Source: Lachnospiraceae bacterium (GTDB lineage Bacteria; Bacillota; Clostridia; Lachnospirales; Lachnospiraceae). Taken from it: a stretch of 46,300 nt of DNA. The notes below the pieces were generated by a model. It worked only from the letters and a program-made list of their open reading frames with translations. It was not told the origin of the DNA and made no database searches. The position numbers and the translations under genes were made by a program. The stretch lies in the NCBI GenBank assembly GCA_019421365.1, contig JAHZFJ010000005.1:1-46300 (forward strand), read 5' to 3'. Positions within the stretch are counted from its first letter, which is position 1, and every line of letters starts with the position of its first letter. This document shows positions 25,261-33,278 of the stretch, piece after piece.

Positions 25261-27144
25261 ATGGAAGATAAAAATTATATTGGGAATTTAATAAAAGGTT
25301 TACGGGAATCAAAAGGAATAAGTCAAACCAAATTATGCAGAGGTATTTGTGATAGAGCAGTATTAGTACGGATAGAAAGTGGTAAGAGTACACCGCAAAA
25401 ATTATTAACAGATGCACTTTTTCAAAGATTAGGTTTATCCATTAATAAATTTGGAATATCCTATACTATGGCGGAGAATAGAGCTATATTATTGCGAAGG
25501 GATATACTTGAATCATTATTTTGCGAACAATATGATAATGCTTTAGAGTTATTAGGAATATATGAAAATGAAGTAGGAAGTACAAGTAAAAGTGCGATAT
25601 TAGAGCAGTTTTGTTATGTTGTAAAGGTTGTTCTTGAAATAACTAAAGGAACGAATATTGAAGAGGTTATAGATTTAATACATAAGGGACTTAGAAAAAC
25701 ATTTACTCAATTTAAAGTTGAAGAGATTATAGATTATCTTTTACATGATGAAGAGATTATGCTAATTATATTGTTAGCAGAGAGTTTGTATATGCAAGGA
25801 AAGAAGAGTGAAGCAATTAACACCTTATTCAATCTGATTGAGTATATAGAGAAAAATATATTAGATGATGAAGAATTAGTGCGTATTTACCCAAAAGTTG
25901 CGTTATTATTAGCAGAGAAACTAGTGGAGGAAAACAGATATGCAGAATTATATATCTGTGATCGAGCAATTAATATCCTTATCGAAAATAGTAAGATTGC
26001 TTATCTAGCAGAATTATTAAACATACAGCTAAACTTTGGTCTCAACGGGGATCGTAGTAGTTATTCAAAAAATAAGAAGTTCTATAAGTCAGTTATACGT
26101 ATTTTGGAGGAACTTAGAGGAGATTATGAAAAAAGTGGAGTTGAGAAGGTATTAATACCTGCACCGATAACTCATGGGCATGTTATCGGCAATCAGATTC
26201 GAGCACTTCGTAAAATCCTTGGAATCACACAAGAAGATCTGAGCGAAGTATGTGATCCGTTAACTGTATCAAGGATAGAAGGTGGGAGAAAACCAACAGA
26301 CAGGCATTATGAAGAGTTAATGACTTCCATGGGGAGAGAAGGGATTCGCTACTATCCTTTCATCAAATCCAATGATTTTGAATTACATATGTTAAGGAGA
26401 GATTTTGGTAGGAGTATGGAAAACTATGATTTTGAGGAGGCTGAAAAGGCACTCTTATTGTTGGAAAGAAAACTGAATCGGTCAGAAGCAGTTAACGAGC
26501 AATATTTATTAAGGAGCAGGTCGTTATTAGAGGCATGTAAGGGACAGATAACTCAAGAAGCGCTAATTGAGAGATTAGTAGAGGCACTTAGGATTACTGC
26601 CCCCATTAACGAGAACCCTCAGCGCATAAAGAAGGAACTAAGATCTCTATTAACGGAAGAAGAATTAATTAATAGTTTAGATGGGTGGCCATTAACCCAA
26701 ACAGAGACTGTAATATGGAACAATATAGGAAACGCGAAGGGACAGCTTGGAGATAGTAAAGAGAAAATTAGAATATTGTCTATAGTTATGAATAATTATG
26801 AGAAGGATACGGTAAGCTTGCATAACAATCTAAAAGGATATATTCTTACGTGTTTTAATTTAGCAAATGAGCAAGATCGAATTGGAGACTATATGGAATC
26901 ATTGAAAACATGTGAAGAGGGGATTAGGTATTGTTTATCAGCTGGTGAGGGGTTTATGTTATTTAATCTATTAGCTGTTAAAGCTGACTGTTTAGTTAAT
27001 GTTAAAGAAAACAAGAAAGCTTGTAAAAAAATATTTCAACAAGCTTTCTTGCTGGCAAAGTTGCTAGAAGATAAAGTTATGTATGAATGGATCAAAATTC
27101 AATATAATGAACAATTTAAAATTGAAATTGAATACGAATATTAA
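25261..27144 (+). CDS. Tandem-duplicated XRE-HTH/TPR regulator (RNPP-like, candidate peptide receptor)
   Basis: A 627-residue cytosolic protein formed by two copies of an HTH plus TPR module. The first HTH (about 6-60) reads IGNLIKGLRESKGISQTKLC ... RIESG; the second (about 306-360) reads IGNQIRALRKILGITQEDLS ... RIEGG. Each is followed by helical repeats opening with a matching LRRD...Y..A..LL segment. PlcR/Rgg-type RNPP regulators hold one such module of about 290-310 residues, so this is a head-to-tail double. TPR grooves in that family bind exported-and-reimported peptides. Its stop codon overlaps that of a convergent 51-aa secreted peptide gene, the likely ligand. The start follows AAGGGG and a promoter with an internal dyad. 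The peptide-receptor role is inferred from fold and context. Confidence 0.82.
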   Translation: MEDKNYIGNLIKGLRESKGISQTKLCRGICDRAVLVRIESGKSTPQKLLTDALFQRLGLSINKFGISYTMAENRAILLRRDILESLFCEQYDNALELLGIYENEVGSTSKSAILEQFCYVVKVVLEITKGTNIEEVIDLIHKGLRKTFTQFKVEEIIDYLLHDEEIMLIILLAESLYMQGKKSEAINTLFNLIEYIEKNILDDEELVRIYPKVALLLAEKLVEENRYAELYICDRAINILIENSKIAYLAELLNIQLNFGLNGDRSSYSKNKKFYKSVIRILEELRGDYEKSGVEKVLIPAPITHGHVIGNQIRALRKILGITQEDLSEVCDPLTVSRIEGGRKPTDRHYEELMTSMGREGIRYYPFIKSNDFELHMLRRDFGRSMENYDFEEAEKALLLLERKLNRSEAVNEQYLLRSRSLLEACKGQITQEALIERLVEALRITAPINENPQRIKKELRSLLTEEELINSLDGWPLTQTETVIWNNIGNAKGQLGDSKEKIRILSIVMNNYEKDTVSLHNNLKGYILTCFNLANEQDRIGDYMESLKTCEEGIRYCLSAGEGFMLFNLLAVKADCLVNVKENKKACKKIFQQAFLLAKLLEDKVMYEWIKIQYNEQFKIEIEYEY

Positions 27145-27296
27145 TTTATATCGTGGTAATCTCTTGGTACGCCACCACGTGTTGTTATTATATTATTATC
27201 AGTAGAGTTAGCAAAACTAGTTGGCTGACTAAGAGGTAATACAATAGCCCCTAATAAAAAAAGTACAACAAGTGAGTTTCTAAGTTTTTTTAACAT
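27141..27296 (-). CDS. 51-aa exported peptide, candidate pheromone of the adjacent regulator
   Basis: Minus-strand frame of 51 codons with a perfect AGGAGGT (27304-27310) seven bases before its ATG. The product has a basic start (MLKKLRNS), a hydrophobic core (LVVLFLLGAIVLPL), a Sec-type cleavage site after SFA at residue 29 and a 22-residue polar tail ending RGGVPRDYHDIN. The layout matches pro-peptides of Phr/PapR/RNPP pheromones. The gene is convergent with the duplicated XRE-TPR regulator and the two stop codons overlap by four bases, a placement that couples them as a pair. The mature signal would come from the C-terminal tail; its exact ends are unknown. It could also be a small antimicrobial or orphan secreted peptide. 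Confidence 0.75.
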   Translation of the reverse strand: MLKKLRNSLVVLFLLGAIVLPLSQPTSFANSTDNNIITTRGGVPRDYHDIN

Positions 27297-27325
27297 AATG
27301 AATACCTCCTCAATTATTTGATGTT

Positions 27326-27354
27326 TTTATATTACTATAGATTTATAACAATAA
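27326..27354 (-). promoter_or_regulatory. Promoter of the secreted peptide gene
   Basis: On the minus strand, TTATTG (27354-27349) and TATAAA (27331-27326) have a 17-base spacer, giving a short leader to the AGGAGGT site. The left half of a split dyad lies directly upstream. Confidence 0.4.
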
Positions 27355-27397
27355 CCATGACGTTTTGTGAACATATTTGTTTATTCTACGTCATGGT
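27354..27397. promoter_or_regulatory. Split 10-bp dyad between the divergent peptide and Nudix gene promoters
   Basis: ACCATGACGT at 27354-27363 and its exact reverse complement ACGTCATGGT at 27388-27397 are separated by 24 bases (34 bp centre to centre, just over three helical turns). The left half abuts the minus-strand -35 box of the peptide gene. The right half overlaps the likely -35 region of the plus-strand gene, whose TATAAT is at 27418-27423. This is a candidate operator for a dimeric regulator, possibly the neighbouring XRE-TPR protein. Confidence 0.5.
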
Positions 27398-27483
27398 ATT
27401 TATTTCGTCATTAATTATATAATTGGTGATGGAATAAGGAATATTTACTCAAATCATATAGAATATTAGGAAGGTGTGAAAGT

Positions 27484-27948
27484 ATGCAGGATTCAATATC
27501 AATTTTTATATTTGATTCTAACGGTAAATTATTAATGCAAAAAAGGAAAGTTGATACGGATAACTCAGAGGGATTATGGACCAATGCTTGTAGCGGTCAG
27601 CCAAAAGAAAATGAAACAATTGAAGATGCAGCCCATAGAAGTTTAGAAGAAGAATTTGGGTTTGATTGCAAATTGGATAAACTGTCTGAATTTTACTATC
27701 GACTTGAACCTGGTGATGGTTTATACGAACACGAGTATCACCATATCTATATAGGATTTTACAATGGATATCCAGAACCAAATAAAGAAGAGATTGTATC
27801 ATGGAAGTGGATGAATGTCTTTGAGATATTGGATGAACTAAGACACAACCCTGATAGTTACATGTACTGGTTTAGATATACATATAGAGGTGTGCTTGAC
27901 AGAGTTTCAAAAAAACAGAGAAATAGAATATTAGGTCTTTATATTTAG
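27484..27948 (+). CDS. Nudix hydrolase related to isopentenyl-diphosphate isomerase type 1
   Basis: A 154-residue protein with the Nudix box (G38-x5-E44 ... RSLEEEFGF). Its closest pattern is type-1 IPP isomerase: LMQKRKVD, GLWTNACSGQP, YEHEYHHIYIGF with the E-x-E metal pair, VSWKWMNVFEILDEL and the late YWFR. In true Idi the loop reads WTNxxCGHP, with the catalytic Cys and a metal-binding His. Here the aligned positions are Ser37 and Gln39, with a Cys one place earlier (Cys36). So it may be an altered isomerase or a different Nudix pyrophosphatase. GGAAGGTG precedes the ATG. A prenyl-transferase operon begins 1.1 kb downstream, so a prenyl diphosphate substrate is plausible. Confidence 0.72.
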   Translation: MQDSISIFIFDSNGKLLMQKRKVDTDNSEGLWTNACSGQPKENETIEDAAHRSLEEEFGFDCKLDKLSEFYYRLEPGDGLYEHEYHHIYIGFYNGYPEPNKEEIVSWKWMNVFEILDELRHNPDSYMYWFRYTYRGVLDRVSKKQRNRILGLYI

Positions 27949-28017
27949 AAGAAATAATGAGATAGAACATAGAGATAGAATATTTAACATTAAAGACTTA
28001 CTCACTATAATTTCAGA

Positions 28018-28065
28018 TTGTATCTTAATAAAAGGCAGTGTATACTGTTAATGACACTATACACT
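28018..28065 (+). promoter_or_regulatory. Methyltransferase promoter with an overlapping dyad
   Basis: TTGTAT at 28018-28023, a 17-base spacer, and TATACT at 28041-28046. The dyad AGTGTATA (28037-28044) with TATACACT (28058-28065) covers the -10 box and start point, a typical repressor position. Confidence 0.5.
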
Positions 28066-28111
28066 CAACTGTAACAAGAAAAATAATTTATTAAGAAAGA
28101 AATGTAGTGAG

Positions 28112-28888
28112 ATGACAATAGAATTAGAAAAACATTATAATAAATTTTGTGAAGATAAGAGACTAACAAGAAGACATGGCCAAGTAGAATATATCACGTC
28201 CATGAAATATATCCATGAGTATCTAAAAGACATGCCAGGTGCTAAGATCCTAGATGTGGGGGCAGGGACAGGAAGATATTCAGTTCCACTTTCGGAAGAA
28301 GGATATGATGTAACTGCAATCGAACTAGTGAAGTATAATCTAGGAATACTTAAGTCAAAGAAAAGCAATGTAAAAGCAATGCAAGGTACAGCTCTTGACT
28401 TATCAAGATTTGAAGATAATACATTTGATATGACGTTAGTTTTTGGTCCAATGTATCACTTATATCAATATGAAGACAAGCTAACAGCGCTTAAAGAAGC
28501 AAAGCGAGTTACAAAGGTTGGCGGTGTGATCTTGGTTGCCTACATTATGAATGAATATAGTGTAATCATCCATGGTTTCAGAGAAAACAATATTAAAGAA
28601 TGCATAGAGAATGGAAAGCTAACTGAAGATTTTCATGTAGTATCGAAACCAGAAGATCTATATGATTATGTAAGAATTGAAGATATTAATAAGTTAGATG
28701 AAGAGGCAGGTTTGCAGAGAATGAAGTTAATTGCTGCAGATGGTCCAGCTAATTATATGAGACCTGTTTTGAATGCAATGGATGAAGAGACTTTTGAACT
28801 GTTTGTAAAATATCATCTAACTACATGTGAACGACCAGAGTTATTAGGGGCAAGTTCACATACCTTAGATATCTTACGCAAGGAATAA
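28112..28888 (+). CDS. Class I SAM-dependent methyltransferase
   Basis: A 258-residue cytosolic enzyme. Motif I ILDVGAGTGRYSVPL is near 44-58, the acidic end of strand 2 is AIEL near 73, motif II-like FDMTLVFGPMYHLYQ is near 108-122, and motif III KRVTKVGGVILVAYI follows. These fix the fold and cofactor but not the acceptor. The HLYQYEDKLTALKEAKRV segment is common to small-molecule methyltransferases of the Methyltransf_11/25 group. The ribosome site is weak (AAGAAAG). A terminator separates it from the ubiD operon, so a joint role in quinone methylation is possible but unsupported by transcript structure. Confidence 0.85.
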   Translation: MTIELEKHYNKFCEDKRLTRRHGQVEYITSMKYIHEYLKDMPGAKILDVGAGTGRYSVPLSEEGYDVTAIELVKYNLGILKSKKSNVKAMQGTALDLSRFEDNTFDMTLVFGPMYHLYQYEDKLTALKEAKRVTKVGGVILVAYIMNEYSVIIHGFRENNIKECIENGKLTEDFHVVSKPEDLYDYVRIEDINKLDEEAGLQRMKLIAADGPANYMRPVLNAMDEETFELFVKYHLTTCERPELLGASSHTLDILRKE

Positions 28889-28913
28889 GTGAATGGAATA
28901 ATTACTTAAGGGA

Positions 28914-28968
28914 ATAAGGGCTGTAACACGGACGATTGTAAATCGTAAGTGCGATAGCCCTTTTTTCA
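28914..28968 (+). terminator. Intrinsic terminator after the methyltransferase gene
   Basis: AAGGGCT (28916-28922) pairs with AGCCCTT (28956-28962), with a second stem ACGATT/AATCGT inside, followed by a run of T. Confidence 0.85.
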
Positions 28969-29023
28969 TCCATAATATCTCATTGCAAATATAAGAATAT
29001 TGTTGTAGAATTAGAGCTAACTG

Positions 29024-29052
29024 TGTTTTTTTGTATAGATAAATATTATAAT
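29024..29052 (+). promoter_or_regulatory. Probable promoter of the ubiD-ubiA-ubiX-ABC operon
   Basis: A perfect TATAAT at 29047-29052, with only a weak TGTTTT -35 box 17 bases upstream. Confidence 0.4.
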
Positions 29053-29093
29053 AACATATAAAGATAGTTATTAAACAATGAAGGAAGAGATCG

Positions 29094-30791
29094 ATGGCAT
29101 ATAAAGATTTACATCATTTTATAAAAGAGTTAGATGAAATTGGTGAGTTAAAGGTGGTTCAGAAAGAAGTTTCATCTGATTTAGAAATTACTGAGATTGC
29201 TGACCGTGTTTCGAAAGCACATGGGAAAGCGTTACTATTTAAAAATGTAAAAAACTCTAAATACCCAGTTTTAATTAATGCAATGGGAAGCTATAAAAGA
29301 ATGAGTATGGGACTTGGAGCAAAACAACTTGATGACATTGGTACGGAGATTGCTAAGTATCTAGATTTAAGTAATTATTTATCTATTAAGAAGTTATTCA
29401 AAAGTATTCCACGTATGTTCCGCCTTCTTCATGTATTTCCTATAAAGAGTAGATTTAGAGGTGCGTGTCAACAAGTGATAGAAAGAGACGTGAATCTGGA
29501 TACTATTCCGGTATTAAAGTGTTGGCCAGAAGATGCAGGGAGATTTATTACCCTTCCCTTGGTTTTTACAAAGGACCGTTATTCAAAACAGCAAAACGTA
29601 GGAATGTATCGAATGCAAATTCTTGATCAAACGACTACAGGTATGCATTGGCATAAGCACAAAGATGGTTCGGAGATTTTCAAAGGCTATGCTGCAGATA
29701 ATACAAGAATGCCAGTTTCCGTTGCGTTAGGATGTGATCCATCTATTACATATGCAGCGACTGCACCATTGCCTAAGATGATTGACGAGATGATGCTAGC
29801 AGGTTGGTTAAGAAAGTCAAATATAAAAATGGTTAAATGTATTACCAATGATATCTATGTGCCAAGTAGCGCTGAAATAGTTTTAGAAGGTTATGTGGAC
29901 CCATCAGAGGACCTTGTACTAGAGGGACCATTTGGTGACCATACGGGATATTATTCATTGGCGGATTATTATCCTAAGTTTCATGTTACATGTATTACTC
30001 ATAAAAAGAATGCAATTTATCCAGCAACAATAGTTGGAAAGCCACCGATGGAGGATTGTTATATGGCAAAGGCGACGGAACGTATCTTTTTGCCATTCCT
30101 TCGAATGCAAATACCAGAATTAGTAGATCTTAATTTACCTTTAGAAGGTGTATTTCATAATTGTGCAATCGTATCGATTCGTAATAAGTATCCAGGCTGC
30201 GCACGTAAAGTAATGAGCAGCATCTGGGGAATGGGTCAGATGATGTATACGAAATTGATTGTGGTGGTTGATGAAACAGTTGATGTACAAAACCTAAGTG
30301 AAGTTCGTGATACGGTACTGAATAATGTACATGGTCTAGAAAGTTTAATCATATCAGAAGGACCATTAGATGCATTAGACCATTCTTCTGATAAAGCTTT
30401 GTATGGTAGCAGATTGGGCGTTGATTGTACTTTGACGAATAAAGTAGAGGAAGGTAACATAACTAACACGTATCAGATACTTACCATTAATAAAGACAAG
30501 CCTTTTAAGGGAAGAGATACATTAGTAGAGTTCTTAAACCATAATCCAGATAAATTTGTCATAGTTGTAGATAATGATGTTGAAAAGTTTGATTTATCGA
30601 CTGTTATGTGGAAAGTATTTAATAATATAGATGCAAAAAGAGATATTACGGTTATCGACAACAAGTTTGGTATAGATGCTACGAAAAAATGGCCAGAAGA
30701 AGGATTAACAAGAGATTGGCCTAATGATATAAAGATGAGTGACGATATTAAAAAAATGGTAGATGAAAGATGGGATAGTTATGGTATCTAA
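29094..30791 (+). CDS. ubiD: UbiD-family prenylated-FMN decarboxylase
   Basis: A 565-residue cytosolic enzyme, somewhat longer than E. coli UbiD (about 497). It has the N-terminal segment LHHFIKELDEIGELKVV, then the prenyl-FMN/Mn2+ region with GMYRMQILD, MHWHKHKDG and the catalytic stretch EGPFGDHTGYYSLADYYP near 280-297. The C-terminal part has KATERIFLPFLRMQIPELVDL and DPSEDLVLEG earlier. It removes CO2 from an aromatic or alpha,beta-unsaturated acid using the cofactor made by UbiX, encoded two genes later. AAGGAAGAG precedes the ATG. In futalosine-route bacteria the equivalent is MqnL, acting on prenylated 6-naphthoate. The exact substrate here is unknown. Confidence 0.9.
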   Translation: MAYKDLHHFIKELDEIGELKVVQKEVSSDLEITEIADRVSKAHGKALLFKNVKNSKYPVLINAMGSYKRMSMGLGAKQLDDIGTEIAKYLDLSNYLSIKKLFKSIPRMFRLLHVFPIKSRFRGACQQVIERDVNLDTIPVLKCWPEDAGRFITLPLVFTKDRYSKQQNVGMYRMQILDQTTTGMHWHKHKDGSEIFKGYAADNTRMPVSVALGCDPSITYAATAPLPKMIDEMMLAGWLRKSNIKMVKCITNDIYVPSSAEIVLEGYVDPSEDLVLEGPFGDHTGYYSLADYYPKFHVTCITHKKNAIYPATIVGKPPMEDCYMAKATERIFLPFLRMQIPELVDLNLPLEGVFHNCAIVSIRNKYPGCARKVMSSIWGMGQMMYTKLIVVVDETVDVQNLSEVRDTVLNNVHGLESLIISEGPLDALDHSSDKALYGSRLGVDCTLTNKVEEGNITNTYQILTINKDKPFKGRDTLVEFLNHNPDKFVIVVDNDVEKFDLSTVMWKVFNNIDAKRDITVIDNKFGIDATKKWPEEGLTRDWPNDIKMSDDIKKMVDERWDSYGI

Positions 30792-31647
30792 AATAATTAA
30801 TAAATTAAAAGAGTATGGTAAACTTGTTATGTTTTCACATACAATATTTTCTTTGAGTTTTGCGCTTGTTTCAATGGTAATAGCAGCAAATGGTTTACCT
30901 GAGATTTCAACTTTGATATGGATTTTAGTATGCTTTATGGGGGCTAGGACTGGTGCCAATGCCATTAATCGAGTAATCGATGCGGAGATTGATGCGCGCA
31001 ATCCAAGAACTGCTGGACGTCAATTACCAAAAGGAGAGATGAAAAAAACAGAAGTAATTATATTTACTGCGGTATGTTTTCTAGTTATGCTTTTTGGGGC
31101 ATATAAACTGAACTGGATTTGTTTATTATTATCTCCAATTGCACTGTTTTTAATGATAATATACTCTTATTGCAAGCGATTTACATTTTTGTGCCATTTA
31201 GTACTTGGAGTTACTTGTGCTTGTGCACCAGTTGGTGCGTGGCTAGCGATTACAGGAGAGTTAAGTTTGATTCCATTATTTATGGGAGCTGCTAATACTC
31301 TATGGGTTGCTGGGTTTGATATCATATATGGTTCTCAGGATTATGATTTTGATAGAGAGAATGGGTTACACTCCATTCCAGCAAAGTTTGGTGTTGCGAA
31401 TGCTTTATTGATTGCCAGAATATTTCATATCATTACCTTATTATGCCTAATAGTGATAGGGGTACTAGTACCTCAATTTGGAATTATTTATTACCTAGGT
31501 GTAGCTATTATTGCAGGGTTATTTGTTGCAGAATATAAAATGGTATCACCTACTAATCTTACAAACGTTAATATAGCATCTTACAGTATCAACCAATTAG
31601 TTAGTTTGGTTTTATTAGCATTTGGATTATTAGATGCATTTATATAG
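30781..31647 (+). CDS. ubiA: UbiA-family aromatic prenyltransferase
   Basis: A 288-residue membrane protein with eight or nine helices. The first Asp-rich motif, NAINRVIDAEIDARNPRTAG followed by RQLPKG (near 60-83), is the signature of 4-hydroxybenzoate/MqnP-type enzymes. The second, DIIYGSQDYDFDRENG (near 178-195), binds the other side of the Mg-diphosphate. It attaches a polyprenyl chain to an aromatic acid. ATG 30781 overlaps the end of ubiD and is my preferred start; an in-frame ATG at 30763 lies further inside ubiD. It sits between ubiD and ubiX, an order that implies prenylation then decarboxylation in one pathway. Confidence 0.92.
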   Translation: MVSKIINKLKEYGKLVMFSHTIFSLSFALVSMVIAANGLPEISTLIWILVCFMGARTGANAINRVIDAEIDARNPRTAGRQLPKGEMKKTEVIIFTAVCFLVMLFGAYKLNWICLLLSPIALFLMIIYSYCKRFTFLCHLVLGVTCACAPVGAWLAITGELSLIPLFMGAANTLWVAGFDIIYGSQDYDFDRENGLHSIPAKFGVANALLIARIFHIITLLCLIVIGVLVPQFGIIYYLGVAIIAGLFVAEYKMVSPTNLTNVNIASYSINQLVSLVLLAFGLLDAFI

Positions 31648-31656
31648 AGGTATAAT

Positions 31657-32250
31657 ATGAAAAAGATTATAGTAGGGCTTACAGGAGCAAGTGGTAGTGC
31701 TTATTTCCTTCGCCTAATTGAAGTTTTACTGGAATATGAAATAGAAATACATGTTATAGCATCGGAACGTGGTAGTCAGGTGCTTAAGTATGAAACAGGA
31801 GTTAGTTTAGAAGAGCAAATCAAGGTTTGGAATGAACAATCTTCTAATACTACGATTACCTTAGAGGATAATAATAATATGTTCTCAGCAGTTGCTAGCG
31901 GATCATACCGATGCGATGGTATGATCATAATTCCTTGTTCAATGTCTACTATGGCTGAGATAGCTAATGGGATAACGAAATCACTGTTAACTCGTGCAGC
32001 AGATGTGATGATTAAAGAGCAAAGAAAATTAGTGATTGTACCAAGAGAAACACCACTCTCAACCATTCATCTAAAAAATATGTATGAACTTTCAAAGGTT
32101 GGAGTGACAATTTTGCCAGCAATGCCAGGGTTTTACAATCATCCTGAAACATTGGATGATATCATAAATCATATAGTAGGAAAAACTCTGGATTGTATAG
32201 GAATAGATAATAATAATTATAAGAGATGGAAAGGGAAAGAACTAGAATGA
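31657..32250 (+). CDS. ubiX: Flavin prenyltransferase UbiX
   Basis: A 197-residue flavoprotein. GLTGASGSAYFLRLIEVL opens the Rossmann-like fold. IIPCSMSTMAEIANGITKSLLTRAADV and VIVPRETPLSTIHLKNM are the conserved cofactor and dimethylallyl-phosphate-binding segments, followed by LPAMPGFYNHPETLDDII. It prenylates FMN to make the UbiD cofactor. It starts 9 bases after ubiA, and its TGA overlaps the ATG of the binding-protein gene (ATGA). Confidence 0.95.
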   Translation: MKKIIVGLTGASGSAYFLRLIEVLLEYEIEIHVIASERGSQVLKYETGVSLEEQIKVWNEQSSNTTITLEDNNNMFSAVASGSYRCDGMIIIPCSMSTMAEIANGITKSLLTRAADVMIKEQRKLVIVPRETPLSTIHLKNMYELSKVGVTILPAMPGFYNHPETLDDIINHIVGKTLDCIGIDNNNYKRWKGKELE

Positions 32251-33251
32251 AAAAAAATGTTAGAGTAATTGCATTGTTATTAGTAATGGTTTTCTTAATT
32301 ACTGGATGTGCAAAGAACAACGAGACGAATAACTCCAATTCAAAGGATAATGTAGGAGAAACACAAACACCGGATTCAGCAGAATCAGATGCAGTTGAAA
32401 AAACTGTTTTACGTATTGGTATGATTTCATCTACTGATGCAATTCCTTTTGTGTTAATTGACAAAAACGGATTAGCTGATAAGTATAATCTTGACATACA
32501 GTTTGAAGTTTTTAAATCAGCAAAAGATAGAGATGCAGCATTACAAGCAGGAGAATTAGATGGATTCTTAGCAGATCTTATCGCTGTATGCATGTATCAA
32601 AATGCTAATTTAGATGTTAAGATTACTGGAAGTACAGATGGTGATTTTGTTCTTCTTGCAGGTAAGAATTCAGGAATTACAGATATTAGCCAAATTAAGG
32701 GTAAAAGTATCGCTATTTCAGAGAATACATTAATTGATTATACTTTAGATAAAATCTTAGAGGGTAATAATTTAAAAAGTGATGATGTAGAAAAAGAAAT
32801 CGTAGATAGAATTCCAGACAGATTAGAACTTTTACGTAATGATAAAATTGATTTAGGCTTAATGCCAGAACCATTTGCTTCATTAGCACTTGATAGTGGG
32901 GCCGTTAAGTTAGGAACTGCTAGTGAATATGGTCTATTTCCTGCGATTAGTGCTTTCACACAAACAGCTATAGATGAAAAAGCAGATGCAATCCGTGATT
33001 TTTATAAAGCATATAACGAAGCTGTTGAATATATGAATAATACAGATATTTCAGAATATGAAGATGCTGTAATTGAAGCAGCAGGATATCCAGAAGAAAT
33101 GCGTGGAAATATTAAATTAGAAAAATTCAGAACTAATGAACTTCCATCAAAAGAAGGTGTAGAAGCTGCGATTGCTTGGGCAAGTGAAAGAGAATTATGT
33201 AGTCCTTCACTTACTTATGATCAGTTAGTATATAATGTAGATTCTGAATAA
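32247..33251 (+). CDS. ABC transporter substrate-binding lipoprotein (NMT1/SsuA-like)
   Basis: A 334-residue protein; ATG 32247 overlaps the ubiX stop codon, with AAAGGGAAAG upstream. The lipoprotein signal ends LITGC21. The mature part is an NMT1/ThiY/SsuA-type periplasmic-binding fold: VLRIGMISSTDAIPFVLIDK, then FEVFKSAKDRDAALQAGELDGFLADLIAV, ISQIKGKSIAISENTLIDYTL and RLELLRNDKIDLGLMPEPFA. This family binds small aromatic, sulfonate or pyrimidine compounds and is related in fold to MqnA/MqnD. Cotranscription with ubiD-ubiA-ubiX suggests its ligand is a substrate or precursor of that pathway, for example an aromatic carboxylate. The ligand is inferred. Confidence 0.88.
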   Translation: MKKNVRVIALLLVMVFLITGCAKNNETNNSNSKDNVGETQTPDSAESDAVEKTVLRIGMISSTDAIPFVLIDKNGLADKYNLDIQFEVFKSAKDRDAALQAGELDGFLADLIAVCMYQNANLDVKITGSTDGDFVLLAGKNSGITDISQIKGKSIAISENTLIDYTLDKILEGNNLKSDDVEKEIVDRIPDRLELLRNDKIDLGLMPEPFASLALDSGAVKLGTASEYGLFPAISAFTQTAIDEKADAIRDFYKAYNEAVEYMNNTDISEYEDAVIEAAGYPEEMRGNIKLEKFRTNELPSKEGVEAAIAWASERELCSPSLTYDQLVYNVDSE

Positions 33252-33278
33252 AATTAATAAGAATAAGCGGTGAATAGT

